In this document: positions 45,649 through 54,826 of the stretch, piece by piece
Layout: each line of letters starts with the position of its first letter
Position numbering within the stretch: position 1 is the stretch's first letter
NCBI RefSeq assembly: GCF_013304385.1
Contig: NZ_JAAITU010000003.1
Location: 62,001-126,000 of the forward strand
Length of the DNA stretch: 64,000 nucleotides
Source: Blautia glucerasea
GTDB taxonomy: Bacteria > Bacillota > Clostridia > Lachnospirales > Lachnospiraceae
Direction: 5' to 3'
Position numbers and translations under genes: made by a program
Notes under the pieces: model-generated
Database searches by the model: none
Seen by the model: only the letters and a program-made list of their open reading frames with translations
Told to the model about the DNA's origin: nothing

Positions 45649-47483
45649 TCCTGGATTTGGCTTTTTAACCGGTGGTTCAGGCTCTTTATGGTATGGGGAA
45701 CAGGTTTTATCATTTCACGGTCATAGGTAAGGATACCATTTACTTCTTCTTCCACATCTGATAATTGGGTGTAGACAGATGCGGAAATGCCTTTGGGAAC
45801 AGCAGGAAGAAGAGTGTTAAGGAAAAGTGCTTTTATCCCACTGGTAAGGGCCTTTTGACTGTTGAATTTTTTATAGCCATAGATTTTATTATAGGCACTG
45901 TGTCCGGAAATCCTGAAGGAATAGCCGCCGAACTCAGACAGAGCCATTACCCGGCTTTCTTTTCTGGGAAGAGGCAGGCCAAAGAAATAGTAATGGATGC
46001 TTTTTATATCTCCACAGTTCTGGTCAAACCAGCCGCTGGCAGGATCTACCAGTCTGGAAGAATCCAGCTTCCGGATCATATCACTGATTTTCTTCGTGGA
46101 AAATTGTCCCCAGCCTTCATTAAAGGGAACCCAGCATACAATGGAAGGATGGTTGTAAAGTGCCTGGATGGTCTGTCTGGTTTCCTGGATAAACTCCTGT
46201 CTGCCTTCATAGCTTTTTCTGGAAAAAAGAAAACGGCAGTGATCTTTTACAGGAATGCGAAGATAATTCATAAGAGTTGCCAGGTATGTAACAAACCAGG
46301 ATTGATAAGTGCTGCCGCCATTTACCATATCCTGCCATACCAGCATGCCCATACGGTCACAATGGAAATACCAGCGATCAGCTTCGATTTTTCCGTGCTT
46401 GCGGAGCATGTTAAAGCCCAGCTCCTTCATAGTCTGGATATCGTAGATCAAGGCCTGGTCAGAGGGAGCTGTGTAAAGCCCGTCCGGCCAGTATCCCTGG
46501 TCCAGCACTCCAGTTTGGAAAACGGGATGATCATTCAGACAGAAACGGGGAATGCCTTTTTTATCTAGCTGAATATCCAGCTTGCGCATGGCAAAATAAG
46601 TATAGATCTGATCCTGACCAAAGCTGATCCGTACCGGATAAAGAAGGGGAGAATCAGAAGTCCAGGGGATCGGATCCTTTACAGGGATGCAGGCTGTTTT
46701 GCCAGGAACAATAGAGCCTTCAAAGAGAAGCTCCTGACATGCTTTTTCAGTGACCCCCTGCTCTGTAAGAAGACAGGGAGCATAAATCTGGCACAGGGCT
46801 TCCTGCCTGCAGTCAGAACTGCTGACCTGTACTTTAAGGGAAAGGCTTTGATGATCCAGATTGGGAGTCAGTTTCAGGCTTTTAATGTGGTCTGCAGCAA
46901 CTTTTTCCAGCCATACAGTCTGCCAGATCCCGCTTTGGGCAGTGTAGAACATGCCGCCTGGAGCTAGTTTTTGTTTTCCGCGGCTGTGATAGGATGTGTC
47001 ACTGAAATCCCGCACTGATACAAGAAGATGAAGCCTTTGGGAACGTGCAGCGGCCTTTGTGATATCCAGGGTGAAGGGCAGATATCCGCCTTTATGATAT
47101 CCGGCATGATGACCGTTTACGTAGACCGTACAAATCTGATCCACTGCGCCAAAATGCAAAAGCAGACAGTCTGTGGCTTCATTTATGGTATCCCAGGGAA
47201 GAAGAACTGTCAGGGAATACCACAGGGTTTCATCAGGCTTTAGCTGGCGCATCACGCCGGAAAGAGGTGCCTCCGGTGAAAAGGGAACTCGGATCTGGCC
47301 CTGAAATGGAAAGGAATCTGGGTCTTCAAAGTCAGCAGGTGTGATTCGTGTGTCTGTTATGATATAATCCCAGATGCCGTTAAGGCAGACCCATTCGTTT
47401 CGTACCATCATAGGCCTTGGGTATTCCTGCAGTGTTTTGCCAAGTGCGGCCTGGTTCGTCCAGCGGGTTGTAAGTATGTTCAT
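45636..47483 (-). CDS. Glycoside hydrolase family 2 protein
   Basis: A 615-residue cytoplasmic enzyme of the beta-galactosidase/beta-glucuronidase family. An N-terminal sugar-binding domain (WVCLNGIWDYI; VYVNGHHAGYHKGGYLPFTLDIT), an immunoglobulin-like middle and a TIM barrel are recognisable. MKELGFNMLRKHGKIEADRWY, with VPFNEGWGQF (acid/base glutamate) and MALSEFGGYSF (nucleophile glutamate), mark the active site. There is no signal peptide. Substrate not deducible. AGGAGGT precedes the ATG. Not beside a sugar transporter, so it may act on disaccharides imported by others. Confidence 0.88.
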   Translation of the reverse strand: MNILTTRWTNQAALGKTLQEYPRPMMVRNEWVCLNGIWDYIITDTRITPADFEDPDSFPFQGQIRVPFSPEAPLSGVMRQLKPDETLWYSLTVLLPWDTINEATDCLLLHFGAVDQICTVYVNGHHAGYHKGGYLPFTLDITKAAARSQRLHLLVSVRDFSDTSYHSRGKQKLAPGGMFYTAQSGIWQTVWLEKVAADHIKSLKLTPNLDHQSLSLKVQVSSSDCRQEALCQIYAPCLLTEQGVTEKACQELLFEGSIVPGKTACIPVKDPIPWTSDSPLLYPVRISFGQDQIYTYFAMRKLDIQLDKKGIPRFCLNDHPVFQTGVLDQGYWPDGLYTAPSDQALIYDIQTMKELGFNMLRKHGKIEADRWYFHCDRMGMLVWQDMVNGGSTYQSWFVTYLATLMNYLRIPVKDHCRFLFSRKSYEGRQEFIQETRQTIQALYNHPSIVCWVPFNEGWGQFSTKKISDMIRKLDSSRLVDPASGWFDQNCGDIKSIHYYFFGLPLPRKESRVMALSEFGGYSFRISGHSAYNKIYGYKKFNSQKALTSGIKALFLNTLLPAVPKGISASVYTQLSDVEEEVNGILTYDREMIKPVPHTIKSLNHRLKSQIQDQAF

Positions 47484-47523
47484 GATTTAATACCTCCTGT
47501 ATTTCCAGTATATATGCAAGGGC

Positions 47524-47570
47524 AGGGGGATTTCAATGTTTTTCTATATCAGCTGGGAGTCAATCCCCCT
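47524..47570. repeat. Hairpin remnant sharing a motif with the 54738 element
   Basis: AGGGGGATT (47524-47532) pairs with AATCCCCCT (47562-47570). The loop contains CAGCTGGGAGTC, and the run GGGAGTCAATCCCCC also occurs at 54798-54812. It lies between the divergent GH2 and ABC-F genes and looks like a degenerate fragment of that repeat family. Confidence 0.45.
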
Positions 47571-47674
47571 TAAGGAGATGGCTGGTTATTAAAGAAGTGG
47601 AAATAATAAGCGGTTTGTGATAGGATGGAATATGGGTCAAAAGCCCCAGGCTATGATAACAAGGAGTTTTTAGG

Positions 47675-49489
47675 ATGAATATATTAAATATAGAACATAT
47701 CAGCAAGGTTTATGGCGAAAAGGTGATTTTTGACGATATATCCTGCGGTATACAGGAAGGTGAGAAGATTGGGATCATCGGTATCAACGGTACAGGGAAA
47801 AGCACTCTTCTAAGGATCCTGGCAGGGCTGGAAGAAGGCGATGAAGGTCAGGTGATCATGCAAAATGGTATCCGCATGGCATACCTTCCGCAGAATCCTC
47901 AGTTTCCTGCAGACAGTACCGTTCTTGATTATGTGGCAGATGGAAGATGGCACAAAGAGTGGGGCACGGAAAGTGAGGCCGGAAATGTGCTGAATAAGCT
48001 AGGGCTTACAGATCATCAGGCTAAGATTTCCCATCTGTCCGGAGGCCAGAAAAAGCGGGCTGCACTTGCCAGGATACTGGTGAATCCGTTTGATATCCTG
48101 ATTCTGGACGAGCCTACCAACCATCTGGACGGAGAAATGGTTTCATGGCTGGAGGATTATCTGATCCGGTTTAAAGGGGTGCTGATCATGGTCACTCATG
48201 ACCGTTATTTTCTTGACCGGGTGTCCAACAGGATCCTGGAGATCAGTCACGGGAGCTTGTATTCTTATGAGGCAAACTATTCCAGATTCCTGGAATTGAA
48301 AGCCCAAAGAGAGGAAATGGAGCTTGCCAGTGACCGTAAACGCCGCAGTGTGCTTAGAATGGAACTGGAATGGGCAAAGCGGGGATGCAGAGCCAGGAGC
48401 ACCAAACAAAGAGCACGTCTGGAACGTTTGGAAGCCCTGAAAAACGGAACCACACCTTTGGCAGAGCAGACGGTAGAAATGGATTCCGTAGAAACACGAA
48501 TGGGGAAAAAAACCATACTTCTTCATCATCTTACAAAGAAATATCAGGATAAGGTGCTGGTAAATGATTTTGATTATATTGTACTGAGAGGGCAGAGACT
48601 GGGGATCATTGGTCCAAACGGCTGCGGAAAATCCACATTGATCCGTATGATCGCAGGTGTGGTACAGCCGGACCAGGGAGAAGTAGAGGTAGGTGAAACG
48701 ATCCGGATCGGATATTTTGCCCAGGAAGTACCGGATATGGACAACAACCAGCGTGTGATCGATTATATCCGTGATGTGGCAGAGTATATTCCTACCAGAG
48801 ATGGAAAGATCACAGCCTCTATGATGCTGGAACGCTTCCTTTTTGACTCCGCCATGCAGTATACTCCCATCCAGAAACTGTCCGGTGGTGAGAAAAGGCG
48901 TTTATATCTGCTGAAAGTCCTTATGGAAGCACCAAATGTGCTGCTTTTGGATGAGCCGGGAAATGACCTGGACATCCCTACATTAACTATATTGGAGGAT
49001 TATCTGTCTTCTTTTAACGGGATTGTGATCACAGTGTCCCATGACCGATATTTTCTGGACAATGTAGTGGATCGGATTTTTGCATTTGAGGGGGATGGCC
49101 ATCTGGTACAATACGAAGGCGGATATACAGACTATGTAAAGGCAAAGCAGGAAAAAGCAGTGCATGCTTCTTTGGCATCTTTGGAGAAATCTGCAGAAGA
49201 TAAAAAGAAGGCTGCAAAGGAATGGAAAAAGAACCGGCCGGAGAAGCTGAAATTTTCTTTTAAAGAACAAAAGGAATTTGAGACGATTGATGATGTGATC
49301 AGCAGCCTGGAAGAGAAGATTGAAAATCTGGATCAGGAGATTCTTAAAAATGCCACCAATTCCTTAAAACTTCAGGAGCTGATGAAAGAAAAAGGAGATG
49401 CAGAAGCGCTTCTGGAGGAAAAAATGGACAGATGGGTTTACTTAAATGATTTGGCCCAGCGGATTGAAGAGGAAAAAGAAAATGGATGA
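47675..49489 (+). CDS. ABC-F family ATPase (Uup-like)
   Basis: A 604-residue soluble twin-ATPase without membrane spans. First cassette: GINGTGKSTLLRIL, LSGGQKKRAALARIL, LDEPTNHLD; then the charged linker; second cassette: GPNGCGKSTLIRMI, LSGGEKRRLYLLKVL, LDEPGNDLD. A C-terminal coiled-coil tail (about residues 500-604, rich in Lys/Glu) points to the Uup type, which binds nucleic acid and acts on ribosomes. Not obviously a resistance factor. ATG after AAGGAGTTTTTAGG. The 3' end overlaps selA by 8 bp, so it may lead the selAB transcript. Confidence 0.88.
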   Translation: MNILNIEHISKVYGEKVIFDDISCGIQEGEKIGIIGINGTGKSTLLRILAGLEEGDEGQVIMQNGIRMAYLPQNPQFPADSTVLDYVADGRWHKEWGTESEAGNVLNKLGLTDHQAKISHLSGGQKKRAALARILVNPFDILILDEPTNHLDGEMVSWLEDYLIRFKGVLIMVTHDRYFLDRVSNRILEISHGSLYSYEANYSRFLELKAQREEMELASDRKRRSVLRMELEWAKRGCRARSTKQRARLERLEALKNGTTPLAEQTVEMDSVETRMGKKTILLHHLTKKYQDKVLVNDFDYIVLRGQRLGIIGPNGCGKSTLIRMIAGVVQPDQGEVEVGETIRIGYFAQEVPDMDNNQRVIDYIRDVAEYIPTRDGKITASMMLERFLFDSAMQYTPIQKLSGGEKRRLYLLKVLMEAPNVLLLDEPGNDLDIPTLTILEDYLSSFNGIVITVSHDRYFLDNVVDRIFAFEGDGHLVQYEGGYTDYVKAKQEKAVHASLASLEKSAEDKKKAAKEWKKNRPEKLKFSFKEQKEFETIDDVISSLEEKIENLDQEILKNATNSLKLQELMKEKGDAEALLEEKMDRWVYLNDLAQRIEEEKENG

Positions 49490-50846
49490 TCCAAAAAGGA
49501 TGCGGCAGATCCCTAAAATGGATCAGCTGATGGCTCAGGAAACAGGCAGGCAGCTTGCCCGGGCTTACGGATATCAGGAAACCCTGCAGGCTGCAAGGAT
49601 TGCTGCAGACCAGATACGGCAGGATCCTGGAAAAGACCCGGGAGATATTTTTAAAGAGATCCGTGCCATACTAAAGAAGCAGAAGCGCAGGCATCTGACC
49701 CATGTGATCAATGGCACAGGGGTGATCCTGCACACCAATCTGGGACGTGCACCTTTTGGAGAGGAGACAGCAGAGCATGTGGCACGGCTGATGACCGGGT
49801 ATACCAATCTGGAGCTGGATCTGGAAACAGGAAAAAGGGGAAGCAGGCTGGCTTCCTTTCAGCAGGATCTGGAGAGTCTTACAGGCGCTGAGGCAGTAGC
49901 AGTGGTCAATAATAATGCAGCTGCAGTGCTTCTTATGCTTACTGTATTGGCTTTTGAACGTCAGGTTTGTGTTTCAAGAGGGGAACTGGTGGAAATCGGA
50001 GGGAAATTCAGGATCCCTGAGGTTATGGAGCAAAGCGGAGGAATCCTTGTTGAGGTAGGCACTACAAACCGAACTTACCTTGAAGATTATACCGGCGCAG
50101 TTACAGAGAACACGGCTGCATTCCTGAAGGTGCATACCAGTAATTACCAGATCACAGGTTTTACCTGTGCACCTTCTGTAAAAGAACTGGCAGAGGAAGC
50201 ACATAAGCGTCAGCTGTATCTGCTGGTGGATCTGGGCAGCGGAGATCTGGGCTATATTCCCGGAACGGACCCAAAAGAGACAGTCAGGTCAGTTCTGGCT
50301 CAGGGGGCAGACCTGGTGTCCTTCAGTGGGGACAAGCTGCTGGGTGGGCCGCAGGCAGGGATACTTGCAGGAAAAAGAGAACTGATCCACAGGATAAAAA
50401 AGCATCCTCTGATGCGTGCGCTCAGGATCGATAAATTCACGGCAGCTGTGCTGGATGAAACAGTAAGGCTGTACAAGGAATCTGAAAAACAAAAGATCCC
50501 GGTATTGGAAATGACCAGCCGGAGCCTGGAACAGATGGAACAGATGGCAGATGCTTTATTAAAAAGCCTGGAACATGAAGCAGGAGATCATGTGCAGCTT
50601 CAGATGATCGACACTCTAGGAACAACAGGTGGAGGCAGTATGCCGGGAAAGGATCTGCCAGGAAAAGGCCTGTCTATTCGTTCATCCAGGTATTCTGTGA
50701 TGGAGATAGAAGAAAGGCTGCGCCACAGTGAGCCTCCGGTAATCGGGAAAATTGAGAAAGACCAGGTGGTTCTGGATATGCGGACCATATTTCCGGGAGA
50801 AATGAAGGAATTGACACAGATAATCAAAAAAGTTCTTGATATTTAA
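49482..50846 (+). CDS. selA: L-seryl-tRNA(Sec) selenium transferase
   Basis: A 454-residue PLP enzyme turning Ser-tRNA(Sec) into Sec-tRNA(Sec) with selenophosphate. Features: RQIPKMDQLM at the start, HVINGTGVILHTNLGRAPFGEE, YTNLELDLETGKRGSR, AVAVVNNNAAAVLLML, KVHTSNYQITGF and the PLP-lysine motif VSFSGDKLLGGPQAGI. The frame is open 12 codons further upstream, but ATG at 49482 (with GAGGAAA) gives the family N-terminus. selB follows after 41 bp. selD is not in the window. Confidence 0.96.
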   Translation: MDDPKRMRQIPKMDQLMAQETGRQLARAYGYQETLQAARIAADQIRQDPGKDPGDIFKEIRAILKKQKRRHLTHVINGTGVILHTNLGRAPFGEETAEHVARLMTGYTNLELDLETGKRGSRLASFQQDLESLTGAEAVAVVNNNAAAVLLMLTVLAFERQVCVSRGELVEIGGKFRIPEVMEQSGGILVEVGTTNRTYLEDYTGAVTENTAAFLKVHTSNYQITGFTCAPSVKELAEEAHKRQLYLLVDLGSGDLGYIPGTDPKETVRSVLAQGADLVSFSGDKLLGGPQAGILAGKRELIHRIKKHPLMRALRIDKFTAAVLDETVRLYKESEKQKIPVLEMTSRSLEQMEQMADALLKSLEHEAGDHVQLQMIDTLGTTGGGSMPGKDLPGKGLSIRSSRYSVMEIEERLRHSEPPVIGKIEKDQVVLDMRTIFPGEMKELTQIIKKVLDI

Positions 50847-50887
50847 GAAAGCCGGAGAAATGTTCTTCCTCACAAGGAGGTGAGTGG

Positions 50888-52369
50888 ATGCAGTACGTTA
50901 CCATTGGGACAGCAGGACATGTGGATCATGGGAAAACCTGTTTGGTAAAAGCGTTGACTGGGGTGGATACAGACCGGCTTCTGGAAGAAAAGCAAAGAGG
51001 CCTGACGGTTGATCTTGGATTTGCCCCTGTGGATCTGGGACAAGAGATCCGTGGCGGGATCATCGATGTACCGGGGCATGAGCACTTTATCAAGAATATG
51101 CTGGCTGGTGTGTGGGGAATGGAGATCATCTTATTTGTGGTGGCAGCTGATGAGGGGATCATGCCTCAGACAGTAGAGCATTTGCAGATCTTGTCACTTC
51201 TGGGGATCAAAAAAGGATTGATCGCCCTTACCAGATGTGATCTGGCTGATGCAACGCAAAAGCAGAAGGTGAGACAGGATATAGAAACCCTTGTAAAAGG
51301 GACTTTCCTTGAACAGGCACCCATCATAGAAACCAGCATACTTACTGGTGAAGGGATCAAGACCATACGAAAGGAGCTGTCACAGCTTGCCAAAATGCTG
51401 CCGCCAAAAGACCTTTCTCTGCCTTATTTTCTGCCTATTGACCGTGCTTTTACAGTGCCAGGGTTTGGAACTGTAATTACAGGTACCCTGGTTCAGGGAA
51501 GGATCTGTGCAGGTGCAAAAGGAATCCTGTATCCAAAAGGGAAAGAAGTTAAGATCCGCAGGCTGGAGATCTTTGGAAAACAGGCTGAATGGGTACAGGC
51601 TGGCACCAGGGTGGCAGTGAATCTGCCGGGAATAGAAAAAAATCAGATTTCCAGAGGCATGGTACTGGCACAGCCTGGCAGTCAAAAGCCTGCAGGGAGA
51701 ATAAATATACAGTTTCAGACCGTAAAAAGCTTAAAAGAACCTGTAAAAAATAACAGTCGTATACAGGTATGCTGGGGCTGTGGTACATTTCAGGGCAGGA
51801 TACTTCTGGAAGGTAAGGAACAGATTTTTCCAGGAGAAGAATGCCAGGCACAGCTTCGTTTGGAAAAAGAACTTTATATAAAGCCTGGAGATCATCTGAT
51901 CCTTCGGAAATATTCTCCTTCAAAAACCATTGGAGGCGGTATAGTAATACAGCTTTGCGATAAGGTTAGACGGGAAAAGGTATGCCAAAAGCCAGAGGAA
52001 TCTGGTGAAACCATGAAAAAGATCTGCACTTTGTATCAGCAGGCGGGTTTCTTTCCACCTAAAACCTGTGAGGTCAAAAAACTGCTTGGGAAAGAACCGG
52101 GATTTTCCGGGGCTTTTTTCAAAATGATACAGCAGGGAGATTTATGCAGGTTTGGAGAGGGAGATTATATGGCAAAAGCCTTTTATAAGAAAGGAAAAGA
52201 ATGTGCTGCTTTTCTTTTTAGGCAACATGGTGAGATCCCTACAGGAATGTTCAGGGACATACTTGGTATTTCAAGAAAGTGTGCCATTACTCTTTTGGAA
52301 AGCTACGACAAAGAGCATTTTACCAGCTGGAATGGAAAGAAAAGAATCCTGGCACACAGCATTGGATAA
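50888..52369 (+). CDS. selB: Selenocysteine-specific elongation factor SelB (short form)
   Basis: A 493-residue GTPase that delivers Sec-tRNA(Sec) to UGA codons marked by SECIS hairpins. GTPase motifs: IGTAGHVDHGKTCLVKALTG, DVPGHEHFIKNMLAG, LTRCDLAD. Domains II-III follow (VPGFGTVITGTL; FPGEECQAQLRLE). The C-terminal part is only about 145 residues, enough for two winged helices (final FRDILGISRKCAITLLESYDKE) instead of the four in characterised SelB proteins (about 610-640 residues in total). AAGGAGGTGAG precedes the ATG. tRNA-Sec is encoded just beyond the stop on the opposite strand. Confidence 0.94.
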   Translation: MQYVTIGTAGHVDHGKTCLVKALTGVDTDRLLEEKQRGLTVDLGFAPVDLGQEIRGGIIDVPGHEHFIKNMLAGVWGMEIILFVVAADEGIMPQTVEHLQILSLLGIKKGLIALTRCDLADATQKQKVRQDIETLVKGTFLEQAPIIETSILTGEGIKTIRKELSQLAKMLPPKDLSLPYFLPIDRAFTVPGFGTVITGTLVQGRICAGAKGILYPKGKEVKIRRLEIFGKQAEWVQAGTRVAVNLPGIEKNQISRGMVLAQPGSQKPAGRINIQFQTVKSLKEPVKNNSRIQVCWGCGTFQGRILLEGKEQIFPGEECQAQLRLEKELYIKPGDHLILRKYSPSKTIGGGIVIQLCDKVRREKVCQKPEESGETMKKICTLYQQAGFFPPKTCEVKKLLGKEPGFSGAFFKMIQQGDLCRFGEGDYMAKAFYKKGKECAAFLFRQHGEIPTGMFRDILGISRKCAITLLESYDKEHFTSWNGKKRILAHSIG

Positions 52370-52399
52370 CTGAAAAGCTGTAAAAAAGATATGATTTAC

Positions 52400-52494
52400 T
52401 GGCGGGAACATGTGGGAATCGAACCCACCCGGGACAATCCATGCCCCACACTGGTTTTGAAGACCAGGAGACACACCAGCACCTTTCTGCTCCC
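52400..52494 (-). tRNA. selC: tRNA-Sec (anticodon UCA)
   Basis: 95 nt including an encoded CCA. Reading the minus strand: long acceptor GGGAGCAG at the 5' end opposite ATGTTCCC, discriminator G, then CCA; anticodon arm CTGGT-CTTCAAA-ACCAG with anticodon TCA; a very long variable arm; T-arm GTGGG-TTCGATT-CCCAC. These are hallmarks of tRNA-Sec. It is convergent with selB, 30 bp from its stop, and divergent from moaA. Confidence 0.95.
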
Positions 52495-52500
52495 GGAAAA

Positions 52501-52529
52501 ATTATACTAAAAATCATCAGGTGTTTCAA
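52501..52529 (-). promoter_or_regulatory. Promoter of tRNA-Sec
   Basis: On the minus strand TTGAAA (52529-52524), 17-bp spacer, TATAAT (52506-52501). The predicted start lies six to seven bases on, at or next to the first base of the mature tRNA (52494), so the transcript may have virtually no 5' leader. Confidence 0.65.
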
Positions 52530-52554
52530 GGAAAAAAAGAAAGGAGGAAGCCGT

Positions 52555-53544
52555 ATGCAGGACAGTTATGGCAGAACCATTGACTATATCAGGATTTCTG
52601 TAACAGATCAGTGCAATCTTCGGTGTATTTATTGTATGCCAGAAGGCTGTATACAAAAAGTGCCCAAACAGATGCTCAACGATGATCAGATCCTTATGCT
52701 GTGCAGGTGTTTTGCACAGCTTGGAGTGTCCAGAGTCAAGATCACAGGCGGTGAACCTCTTTTGCGGCCTCAGGTTCCCGCACTTATTAAAGAAATAAGG
52801 CAGATTCCTGGGATACGCAGCGTTACTCTTACAACGAACGGGATTTTATTGAAAAAGTATCTTCCCCAGTTGGTAAAGGCAGGGCTTACAGGAGTCAATA
52901 TCAGTATTGATTCCCTGAATTCCGCACATTATCAGCAGATCAGCGGCAGGGACAGGCTCCTTCCTGTTATGGACAGTCTGAAAGCAGCCTTATCTTATCC
53001 GGAACTTGTAACAAAGCTGAACTGTGTGCCTGTTTATGGAAAAAATCATCAGGATCTGGCAGATCTGGCTTTACTTGCCAAAGATCAGGACCTGCATGTA
53101 CGTTTTATTGAAATGATGCCTATCGGATATGGGAAGGATTTTACCTGCTGCACAGAGGATCAGATTCTGATGCTTCTGGAAAAGAAGCTTCATACTCAGC
53201 TGATTCCTTATGAAGGCAGTCTGGGAAATGGTCCTGCCCATTATTATCAGGCACAGGGATTTAAAGGAAAAATCGGCTTCATCAGTGCAGTAAGCCATAA
53301 ATTTTGCAGTCAGTGCAACCGGATCCGGCTGACCAGTGACGGATATCTGAAAACCTGTCTTCAGTATCAGGCAGGCTGTGATCTTATGCCTTACCTGCAA
53401 AAAGGGGCATCAGAAGAAATGCTGAAACAGCTGATCCTTAAGGCAGTAAAAGAAAAACCTATGTGCCATCATTTCCTGGAAGAGCAAAAGGACGAAAGGA
53501 AAGAAAAGGAAGAACTAAGGGCTATGTGTGAGATTGGCGGATAA
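52555..53544 (+). CDS. moaA: GTP 3',8-cyclase
   Basis: A 329-residue radical SAM enzyme for the first step of molybdopterin synthesis. N-terminal cluster DQCNLRCIYCMPEG; KITGGEPLLRP; second cluster FCSQCNRIRLTSDGYLKTC; and the conserved C-terminal Gly-Gly (MCEIGG). The frame is open upstream through the tRNA-Sec gene; ATG at 52555 has AAGGAGGAAG. No other moa/moe gene is adjacent. Position beside the selenocysteine genes suggests a shared need in selenium-molybdenum enzymes; this is an inference. Confidence 0.95.
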   Translation: MQDSYGRTIDYIRISVTDQCNLRCIYCMPEGCIQKVPKQMLNDDQILMLCRCFAQLGVSRVKITGGEPLLRPQVPALIKEIRQIPGIRSVTLTTNGILLKKYLPQLVKAGLTGVNISIDSLNSAHYQQISGRDRLLPVMDSLKAALSYPELVTKLNCVPVYGKNHQDLADLALLAKDQDLHVRFIEMMPIGYGKDFTCCTEDQILMLLEKKLHTQLIPYEGSLGNGPAHYYQAQGFKGKIGFISAVSHKFCSQCNRIRLTSDGYLKTCLQYQAGCDLMPYLQKGASEEMLKQLILKAVKEKPMCHHFLEEQKDERKEKEELRAMCEIGG

Positions 53545-53577
53545 CAGAATGCCGCCGGAGCATATAGAGGAATGCTA

Positions 53578-53607
53578 TTGACTTTTGCGCCTTGTTTTTA
53601 GTATAGT
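53578..53607 (+). promoter_or_regulatory. Probable plsX promoter
   Basis: TTGACT at 53578-53583, 18-bp spacer, TATAGT at 53602-53607. Leader of about 90 nt before the plsX ATG. Confidence 0.5.
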
Positions 53608-53704
53608 AAGATACGGAGTAACTGTAAGCGTATGTTAGGACAGTTGGCCACAGGGAATACTAAATCCAGGAAGCAGTTTCGCTTTTTTCAGGAGGTAATT
53701 ATAA

Positions 53705-54733
53705 ATGTCAGAATTGGTAAAAGTAGTTGTAGATGCAATGGGAGGCGATTATGCACCTCAGGAGCCTGTAAAGGCAGCCGTAGAAGCGGTTACGGAAAGA
53801 AAAGATATCCAGGTGATCCTGACAGGCATTGAGGATGAAGTGCATGCCCAGCTTGCGAAATATCCTGATTATCCTAAGGACAGGATCCAGGTGGTACCAG
53901 CCACAGAGGTGATTCAGACAGCTGAACCGCCGGTTATGGCCATCCAGAAGAAAAAGGATTCTTCACTTGTAGTAGGACTTAAGATGGTAAAGCGCCAGGA
54001 GGCAGATGCATTTGTATCTTGTGGAAGTACAGGTGCCATTCTTGTTGGAGGTCAGGTACTTGTAGGCAGACTTAAAGGAGTAGAGCGGCCGCCTTTGGCA
54101 CCTCTGATTCCTACAGAGAAGGGAGTTTCCCTTTTGATCGACTGCGGTGCTACAGTTGATGCCAGATCTTCCCATCTGGTACAGTTTGCCAAAATGGGAT
54201 CTATTTACATGGAGAATGTAGTGGGGATCAAGAATCCCAAAGTAGCCATCGTGAATATTGGTGCAGAGGAAGAAAAGGGAAATGCACTTGTAAAAGAGAC
54301 ATTTCCCCTTTTGAAGGCATGCCCTGGTATTAATTTTATCGGAAGCATTGAAGCAAGGGATATTCCTTCCGGATATGCAGATGTAGTGGTATGCGAAGCC
54401 TTTGTAGGCAATGTGATCCTGAAGCTTTATGAAGGGCTTGCAGGCACACTGATGAAGAAGATCAAAGGCGGCCTGATGTCCAGTTTCCGCAGCAAGCTGG
54501 GGGCACTTCTGATCAAGCCTGCACTTAAGAAGACCCTGAAATCCTTTGATGTGACAGAGCATGGCGGAGCACCGCTTCTTGGTCTTAAAGGGCTTGTGGT
54601 TAAATGTCATGGAAGTGCCAGATCCATAGAGATCAAAAACGGGATTTTCCAGTGTGTTCAGTTTAAACAGCAGCGGATCAATGAAAAGATCGGGGAACAT
54701 ATTCTGGAGATGGCTGATACATCTAAAGAGTAA
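53705..54733 (+). CDS. plsX: Phosphate acyltransferase PlsX
   Basis: A 342-residue enzyme making acyl phosphate from acyl-ACP for phospholipid synthesis. Marks: VVVDAMGGDYAPQEPVKAA, FVSCGSTGAILVGGQVLVGR, LIDCGATVDARSSHLVQFA, NIGAEEEKGN and the HGGAPLLGLKGLVVKCHGSA block. AGGAGGTAATT precedes the ATG. Between plsX and rnc most Firmicutes carry acpP; here the gap holds only structured repeats. Confidence 0.96.
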   Translation: MSELVKVVVDAMGGDYAPQEPVKAAVEAVTERKDIQVILTGIEDEVHAQLAKYPDYPKDRIQVVPATEVIQTAEPPVMAIQKKKDSSLVVGLKMVKRQEADAFVSCGSTGAILVGGQVLVGRLKGVERPPLAPLIPTEKGVSLLIDCGATVDARSSHLVQFAKMGSIYMENVVGIKNPKVAIVNIGAEEEKGNALVKETFPLLKACPGINFIGSIEARDIPSGYADVVVCEAFVGNVILKLYEGLAGTLMKKIKGGLMSSFRSKLGALLIKPALKKTLKSFDVTEHGGAPLLGLKGLVVKCHGSARSIEIKNGIFQCVQFKQQRINEKIGEHILEMADTSKE

Positions 54734-54737
54734 GGAT

Positions 54738-54819
54738 AACAGCTGGGAGATGACTCCCACCTCTATAGGTGGTGAGCAACAAGCTGGTATCAGTGGTGGG
54801 AGTCAATCCCCCAGCTGTT
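54738..54819. repeat. Long hairpin repeat, copy 2, plsX-rnc gap
   Basis: Outer stem AACAGCTGGG (54738-54747) with CCCAGCTGTT (54810-54819). Inside, GACTCCCAC (54752-54760) pairs with GTGGGAGTC (54796-54804). The alternative hairpin CCACCT (54757-54762) with AGGTGG (54767-54772) competes with it. Core wording agrees with the reverse complement of 40847-40937, but the outer stem sequence is different and still self-complementary. Confidence 0.75.
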
Positions 54820-54826
54820 ATAGCCT

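Noticed and set aside
45765-46568. Long plus-strand open frame inside the GH2 gene
   Set aside because: Shadow of the real minus-strand enzyme; the translation has no family features.
52441-52554. N-terminal extension of moaA through the tRNA-Sec gene
   Set aside because: The extra 38 residues translate the antisense of tRNA-Sec; ATG at 52555 has AAGGAGGAAG and matches MoaA starts.
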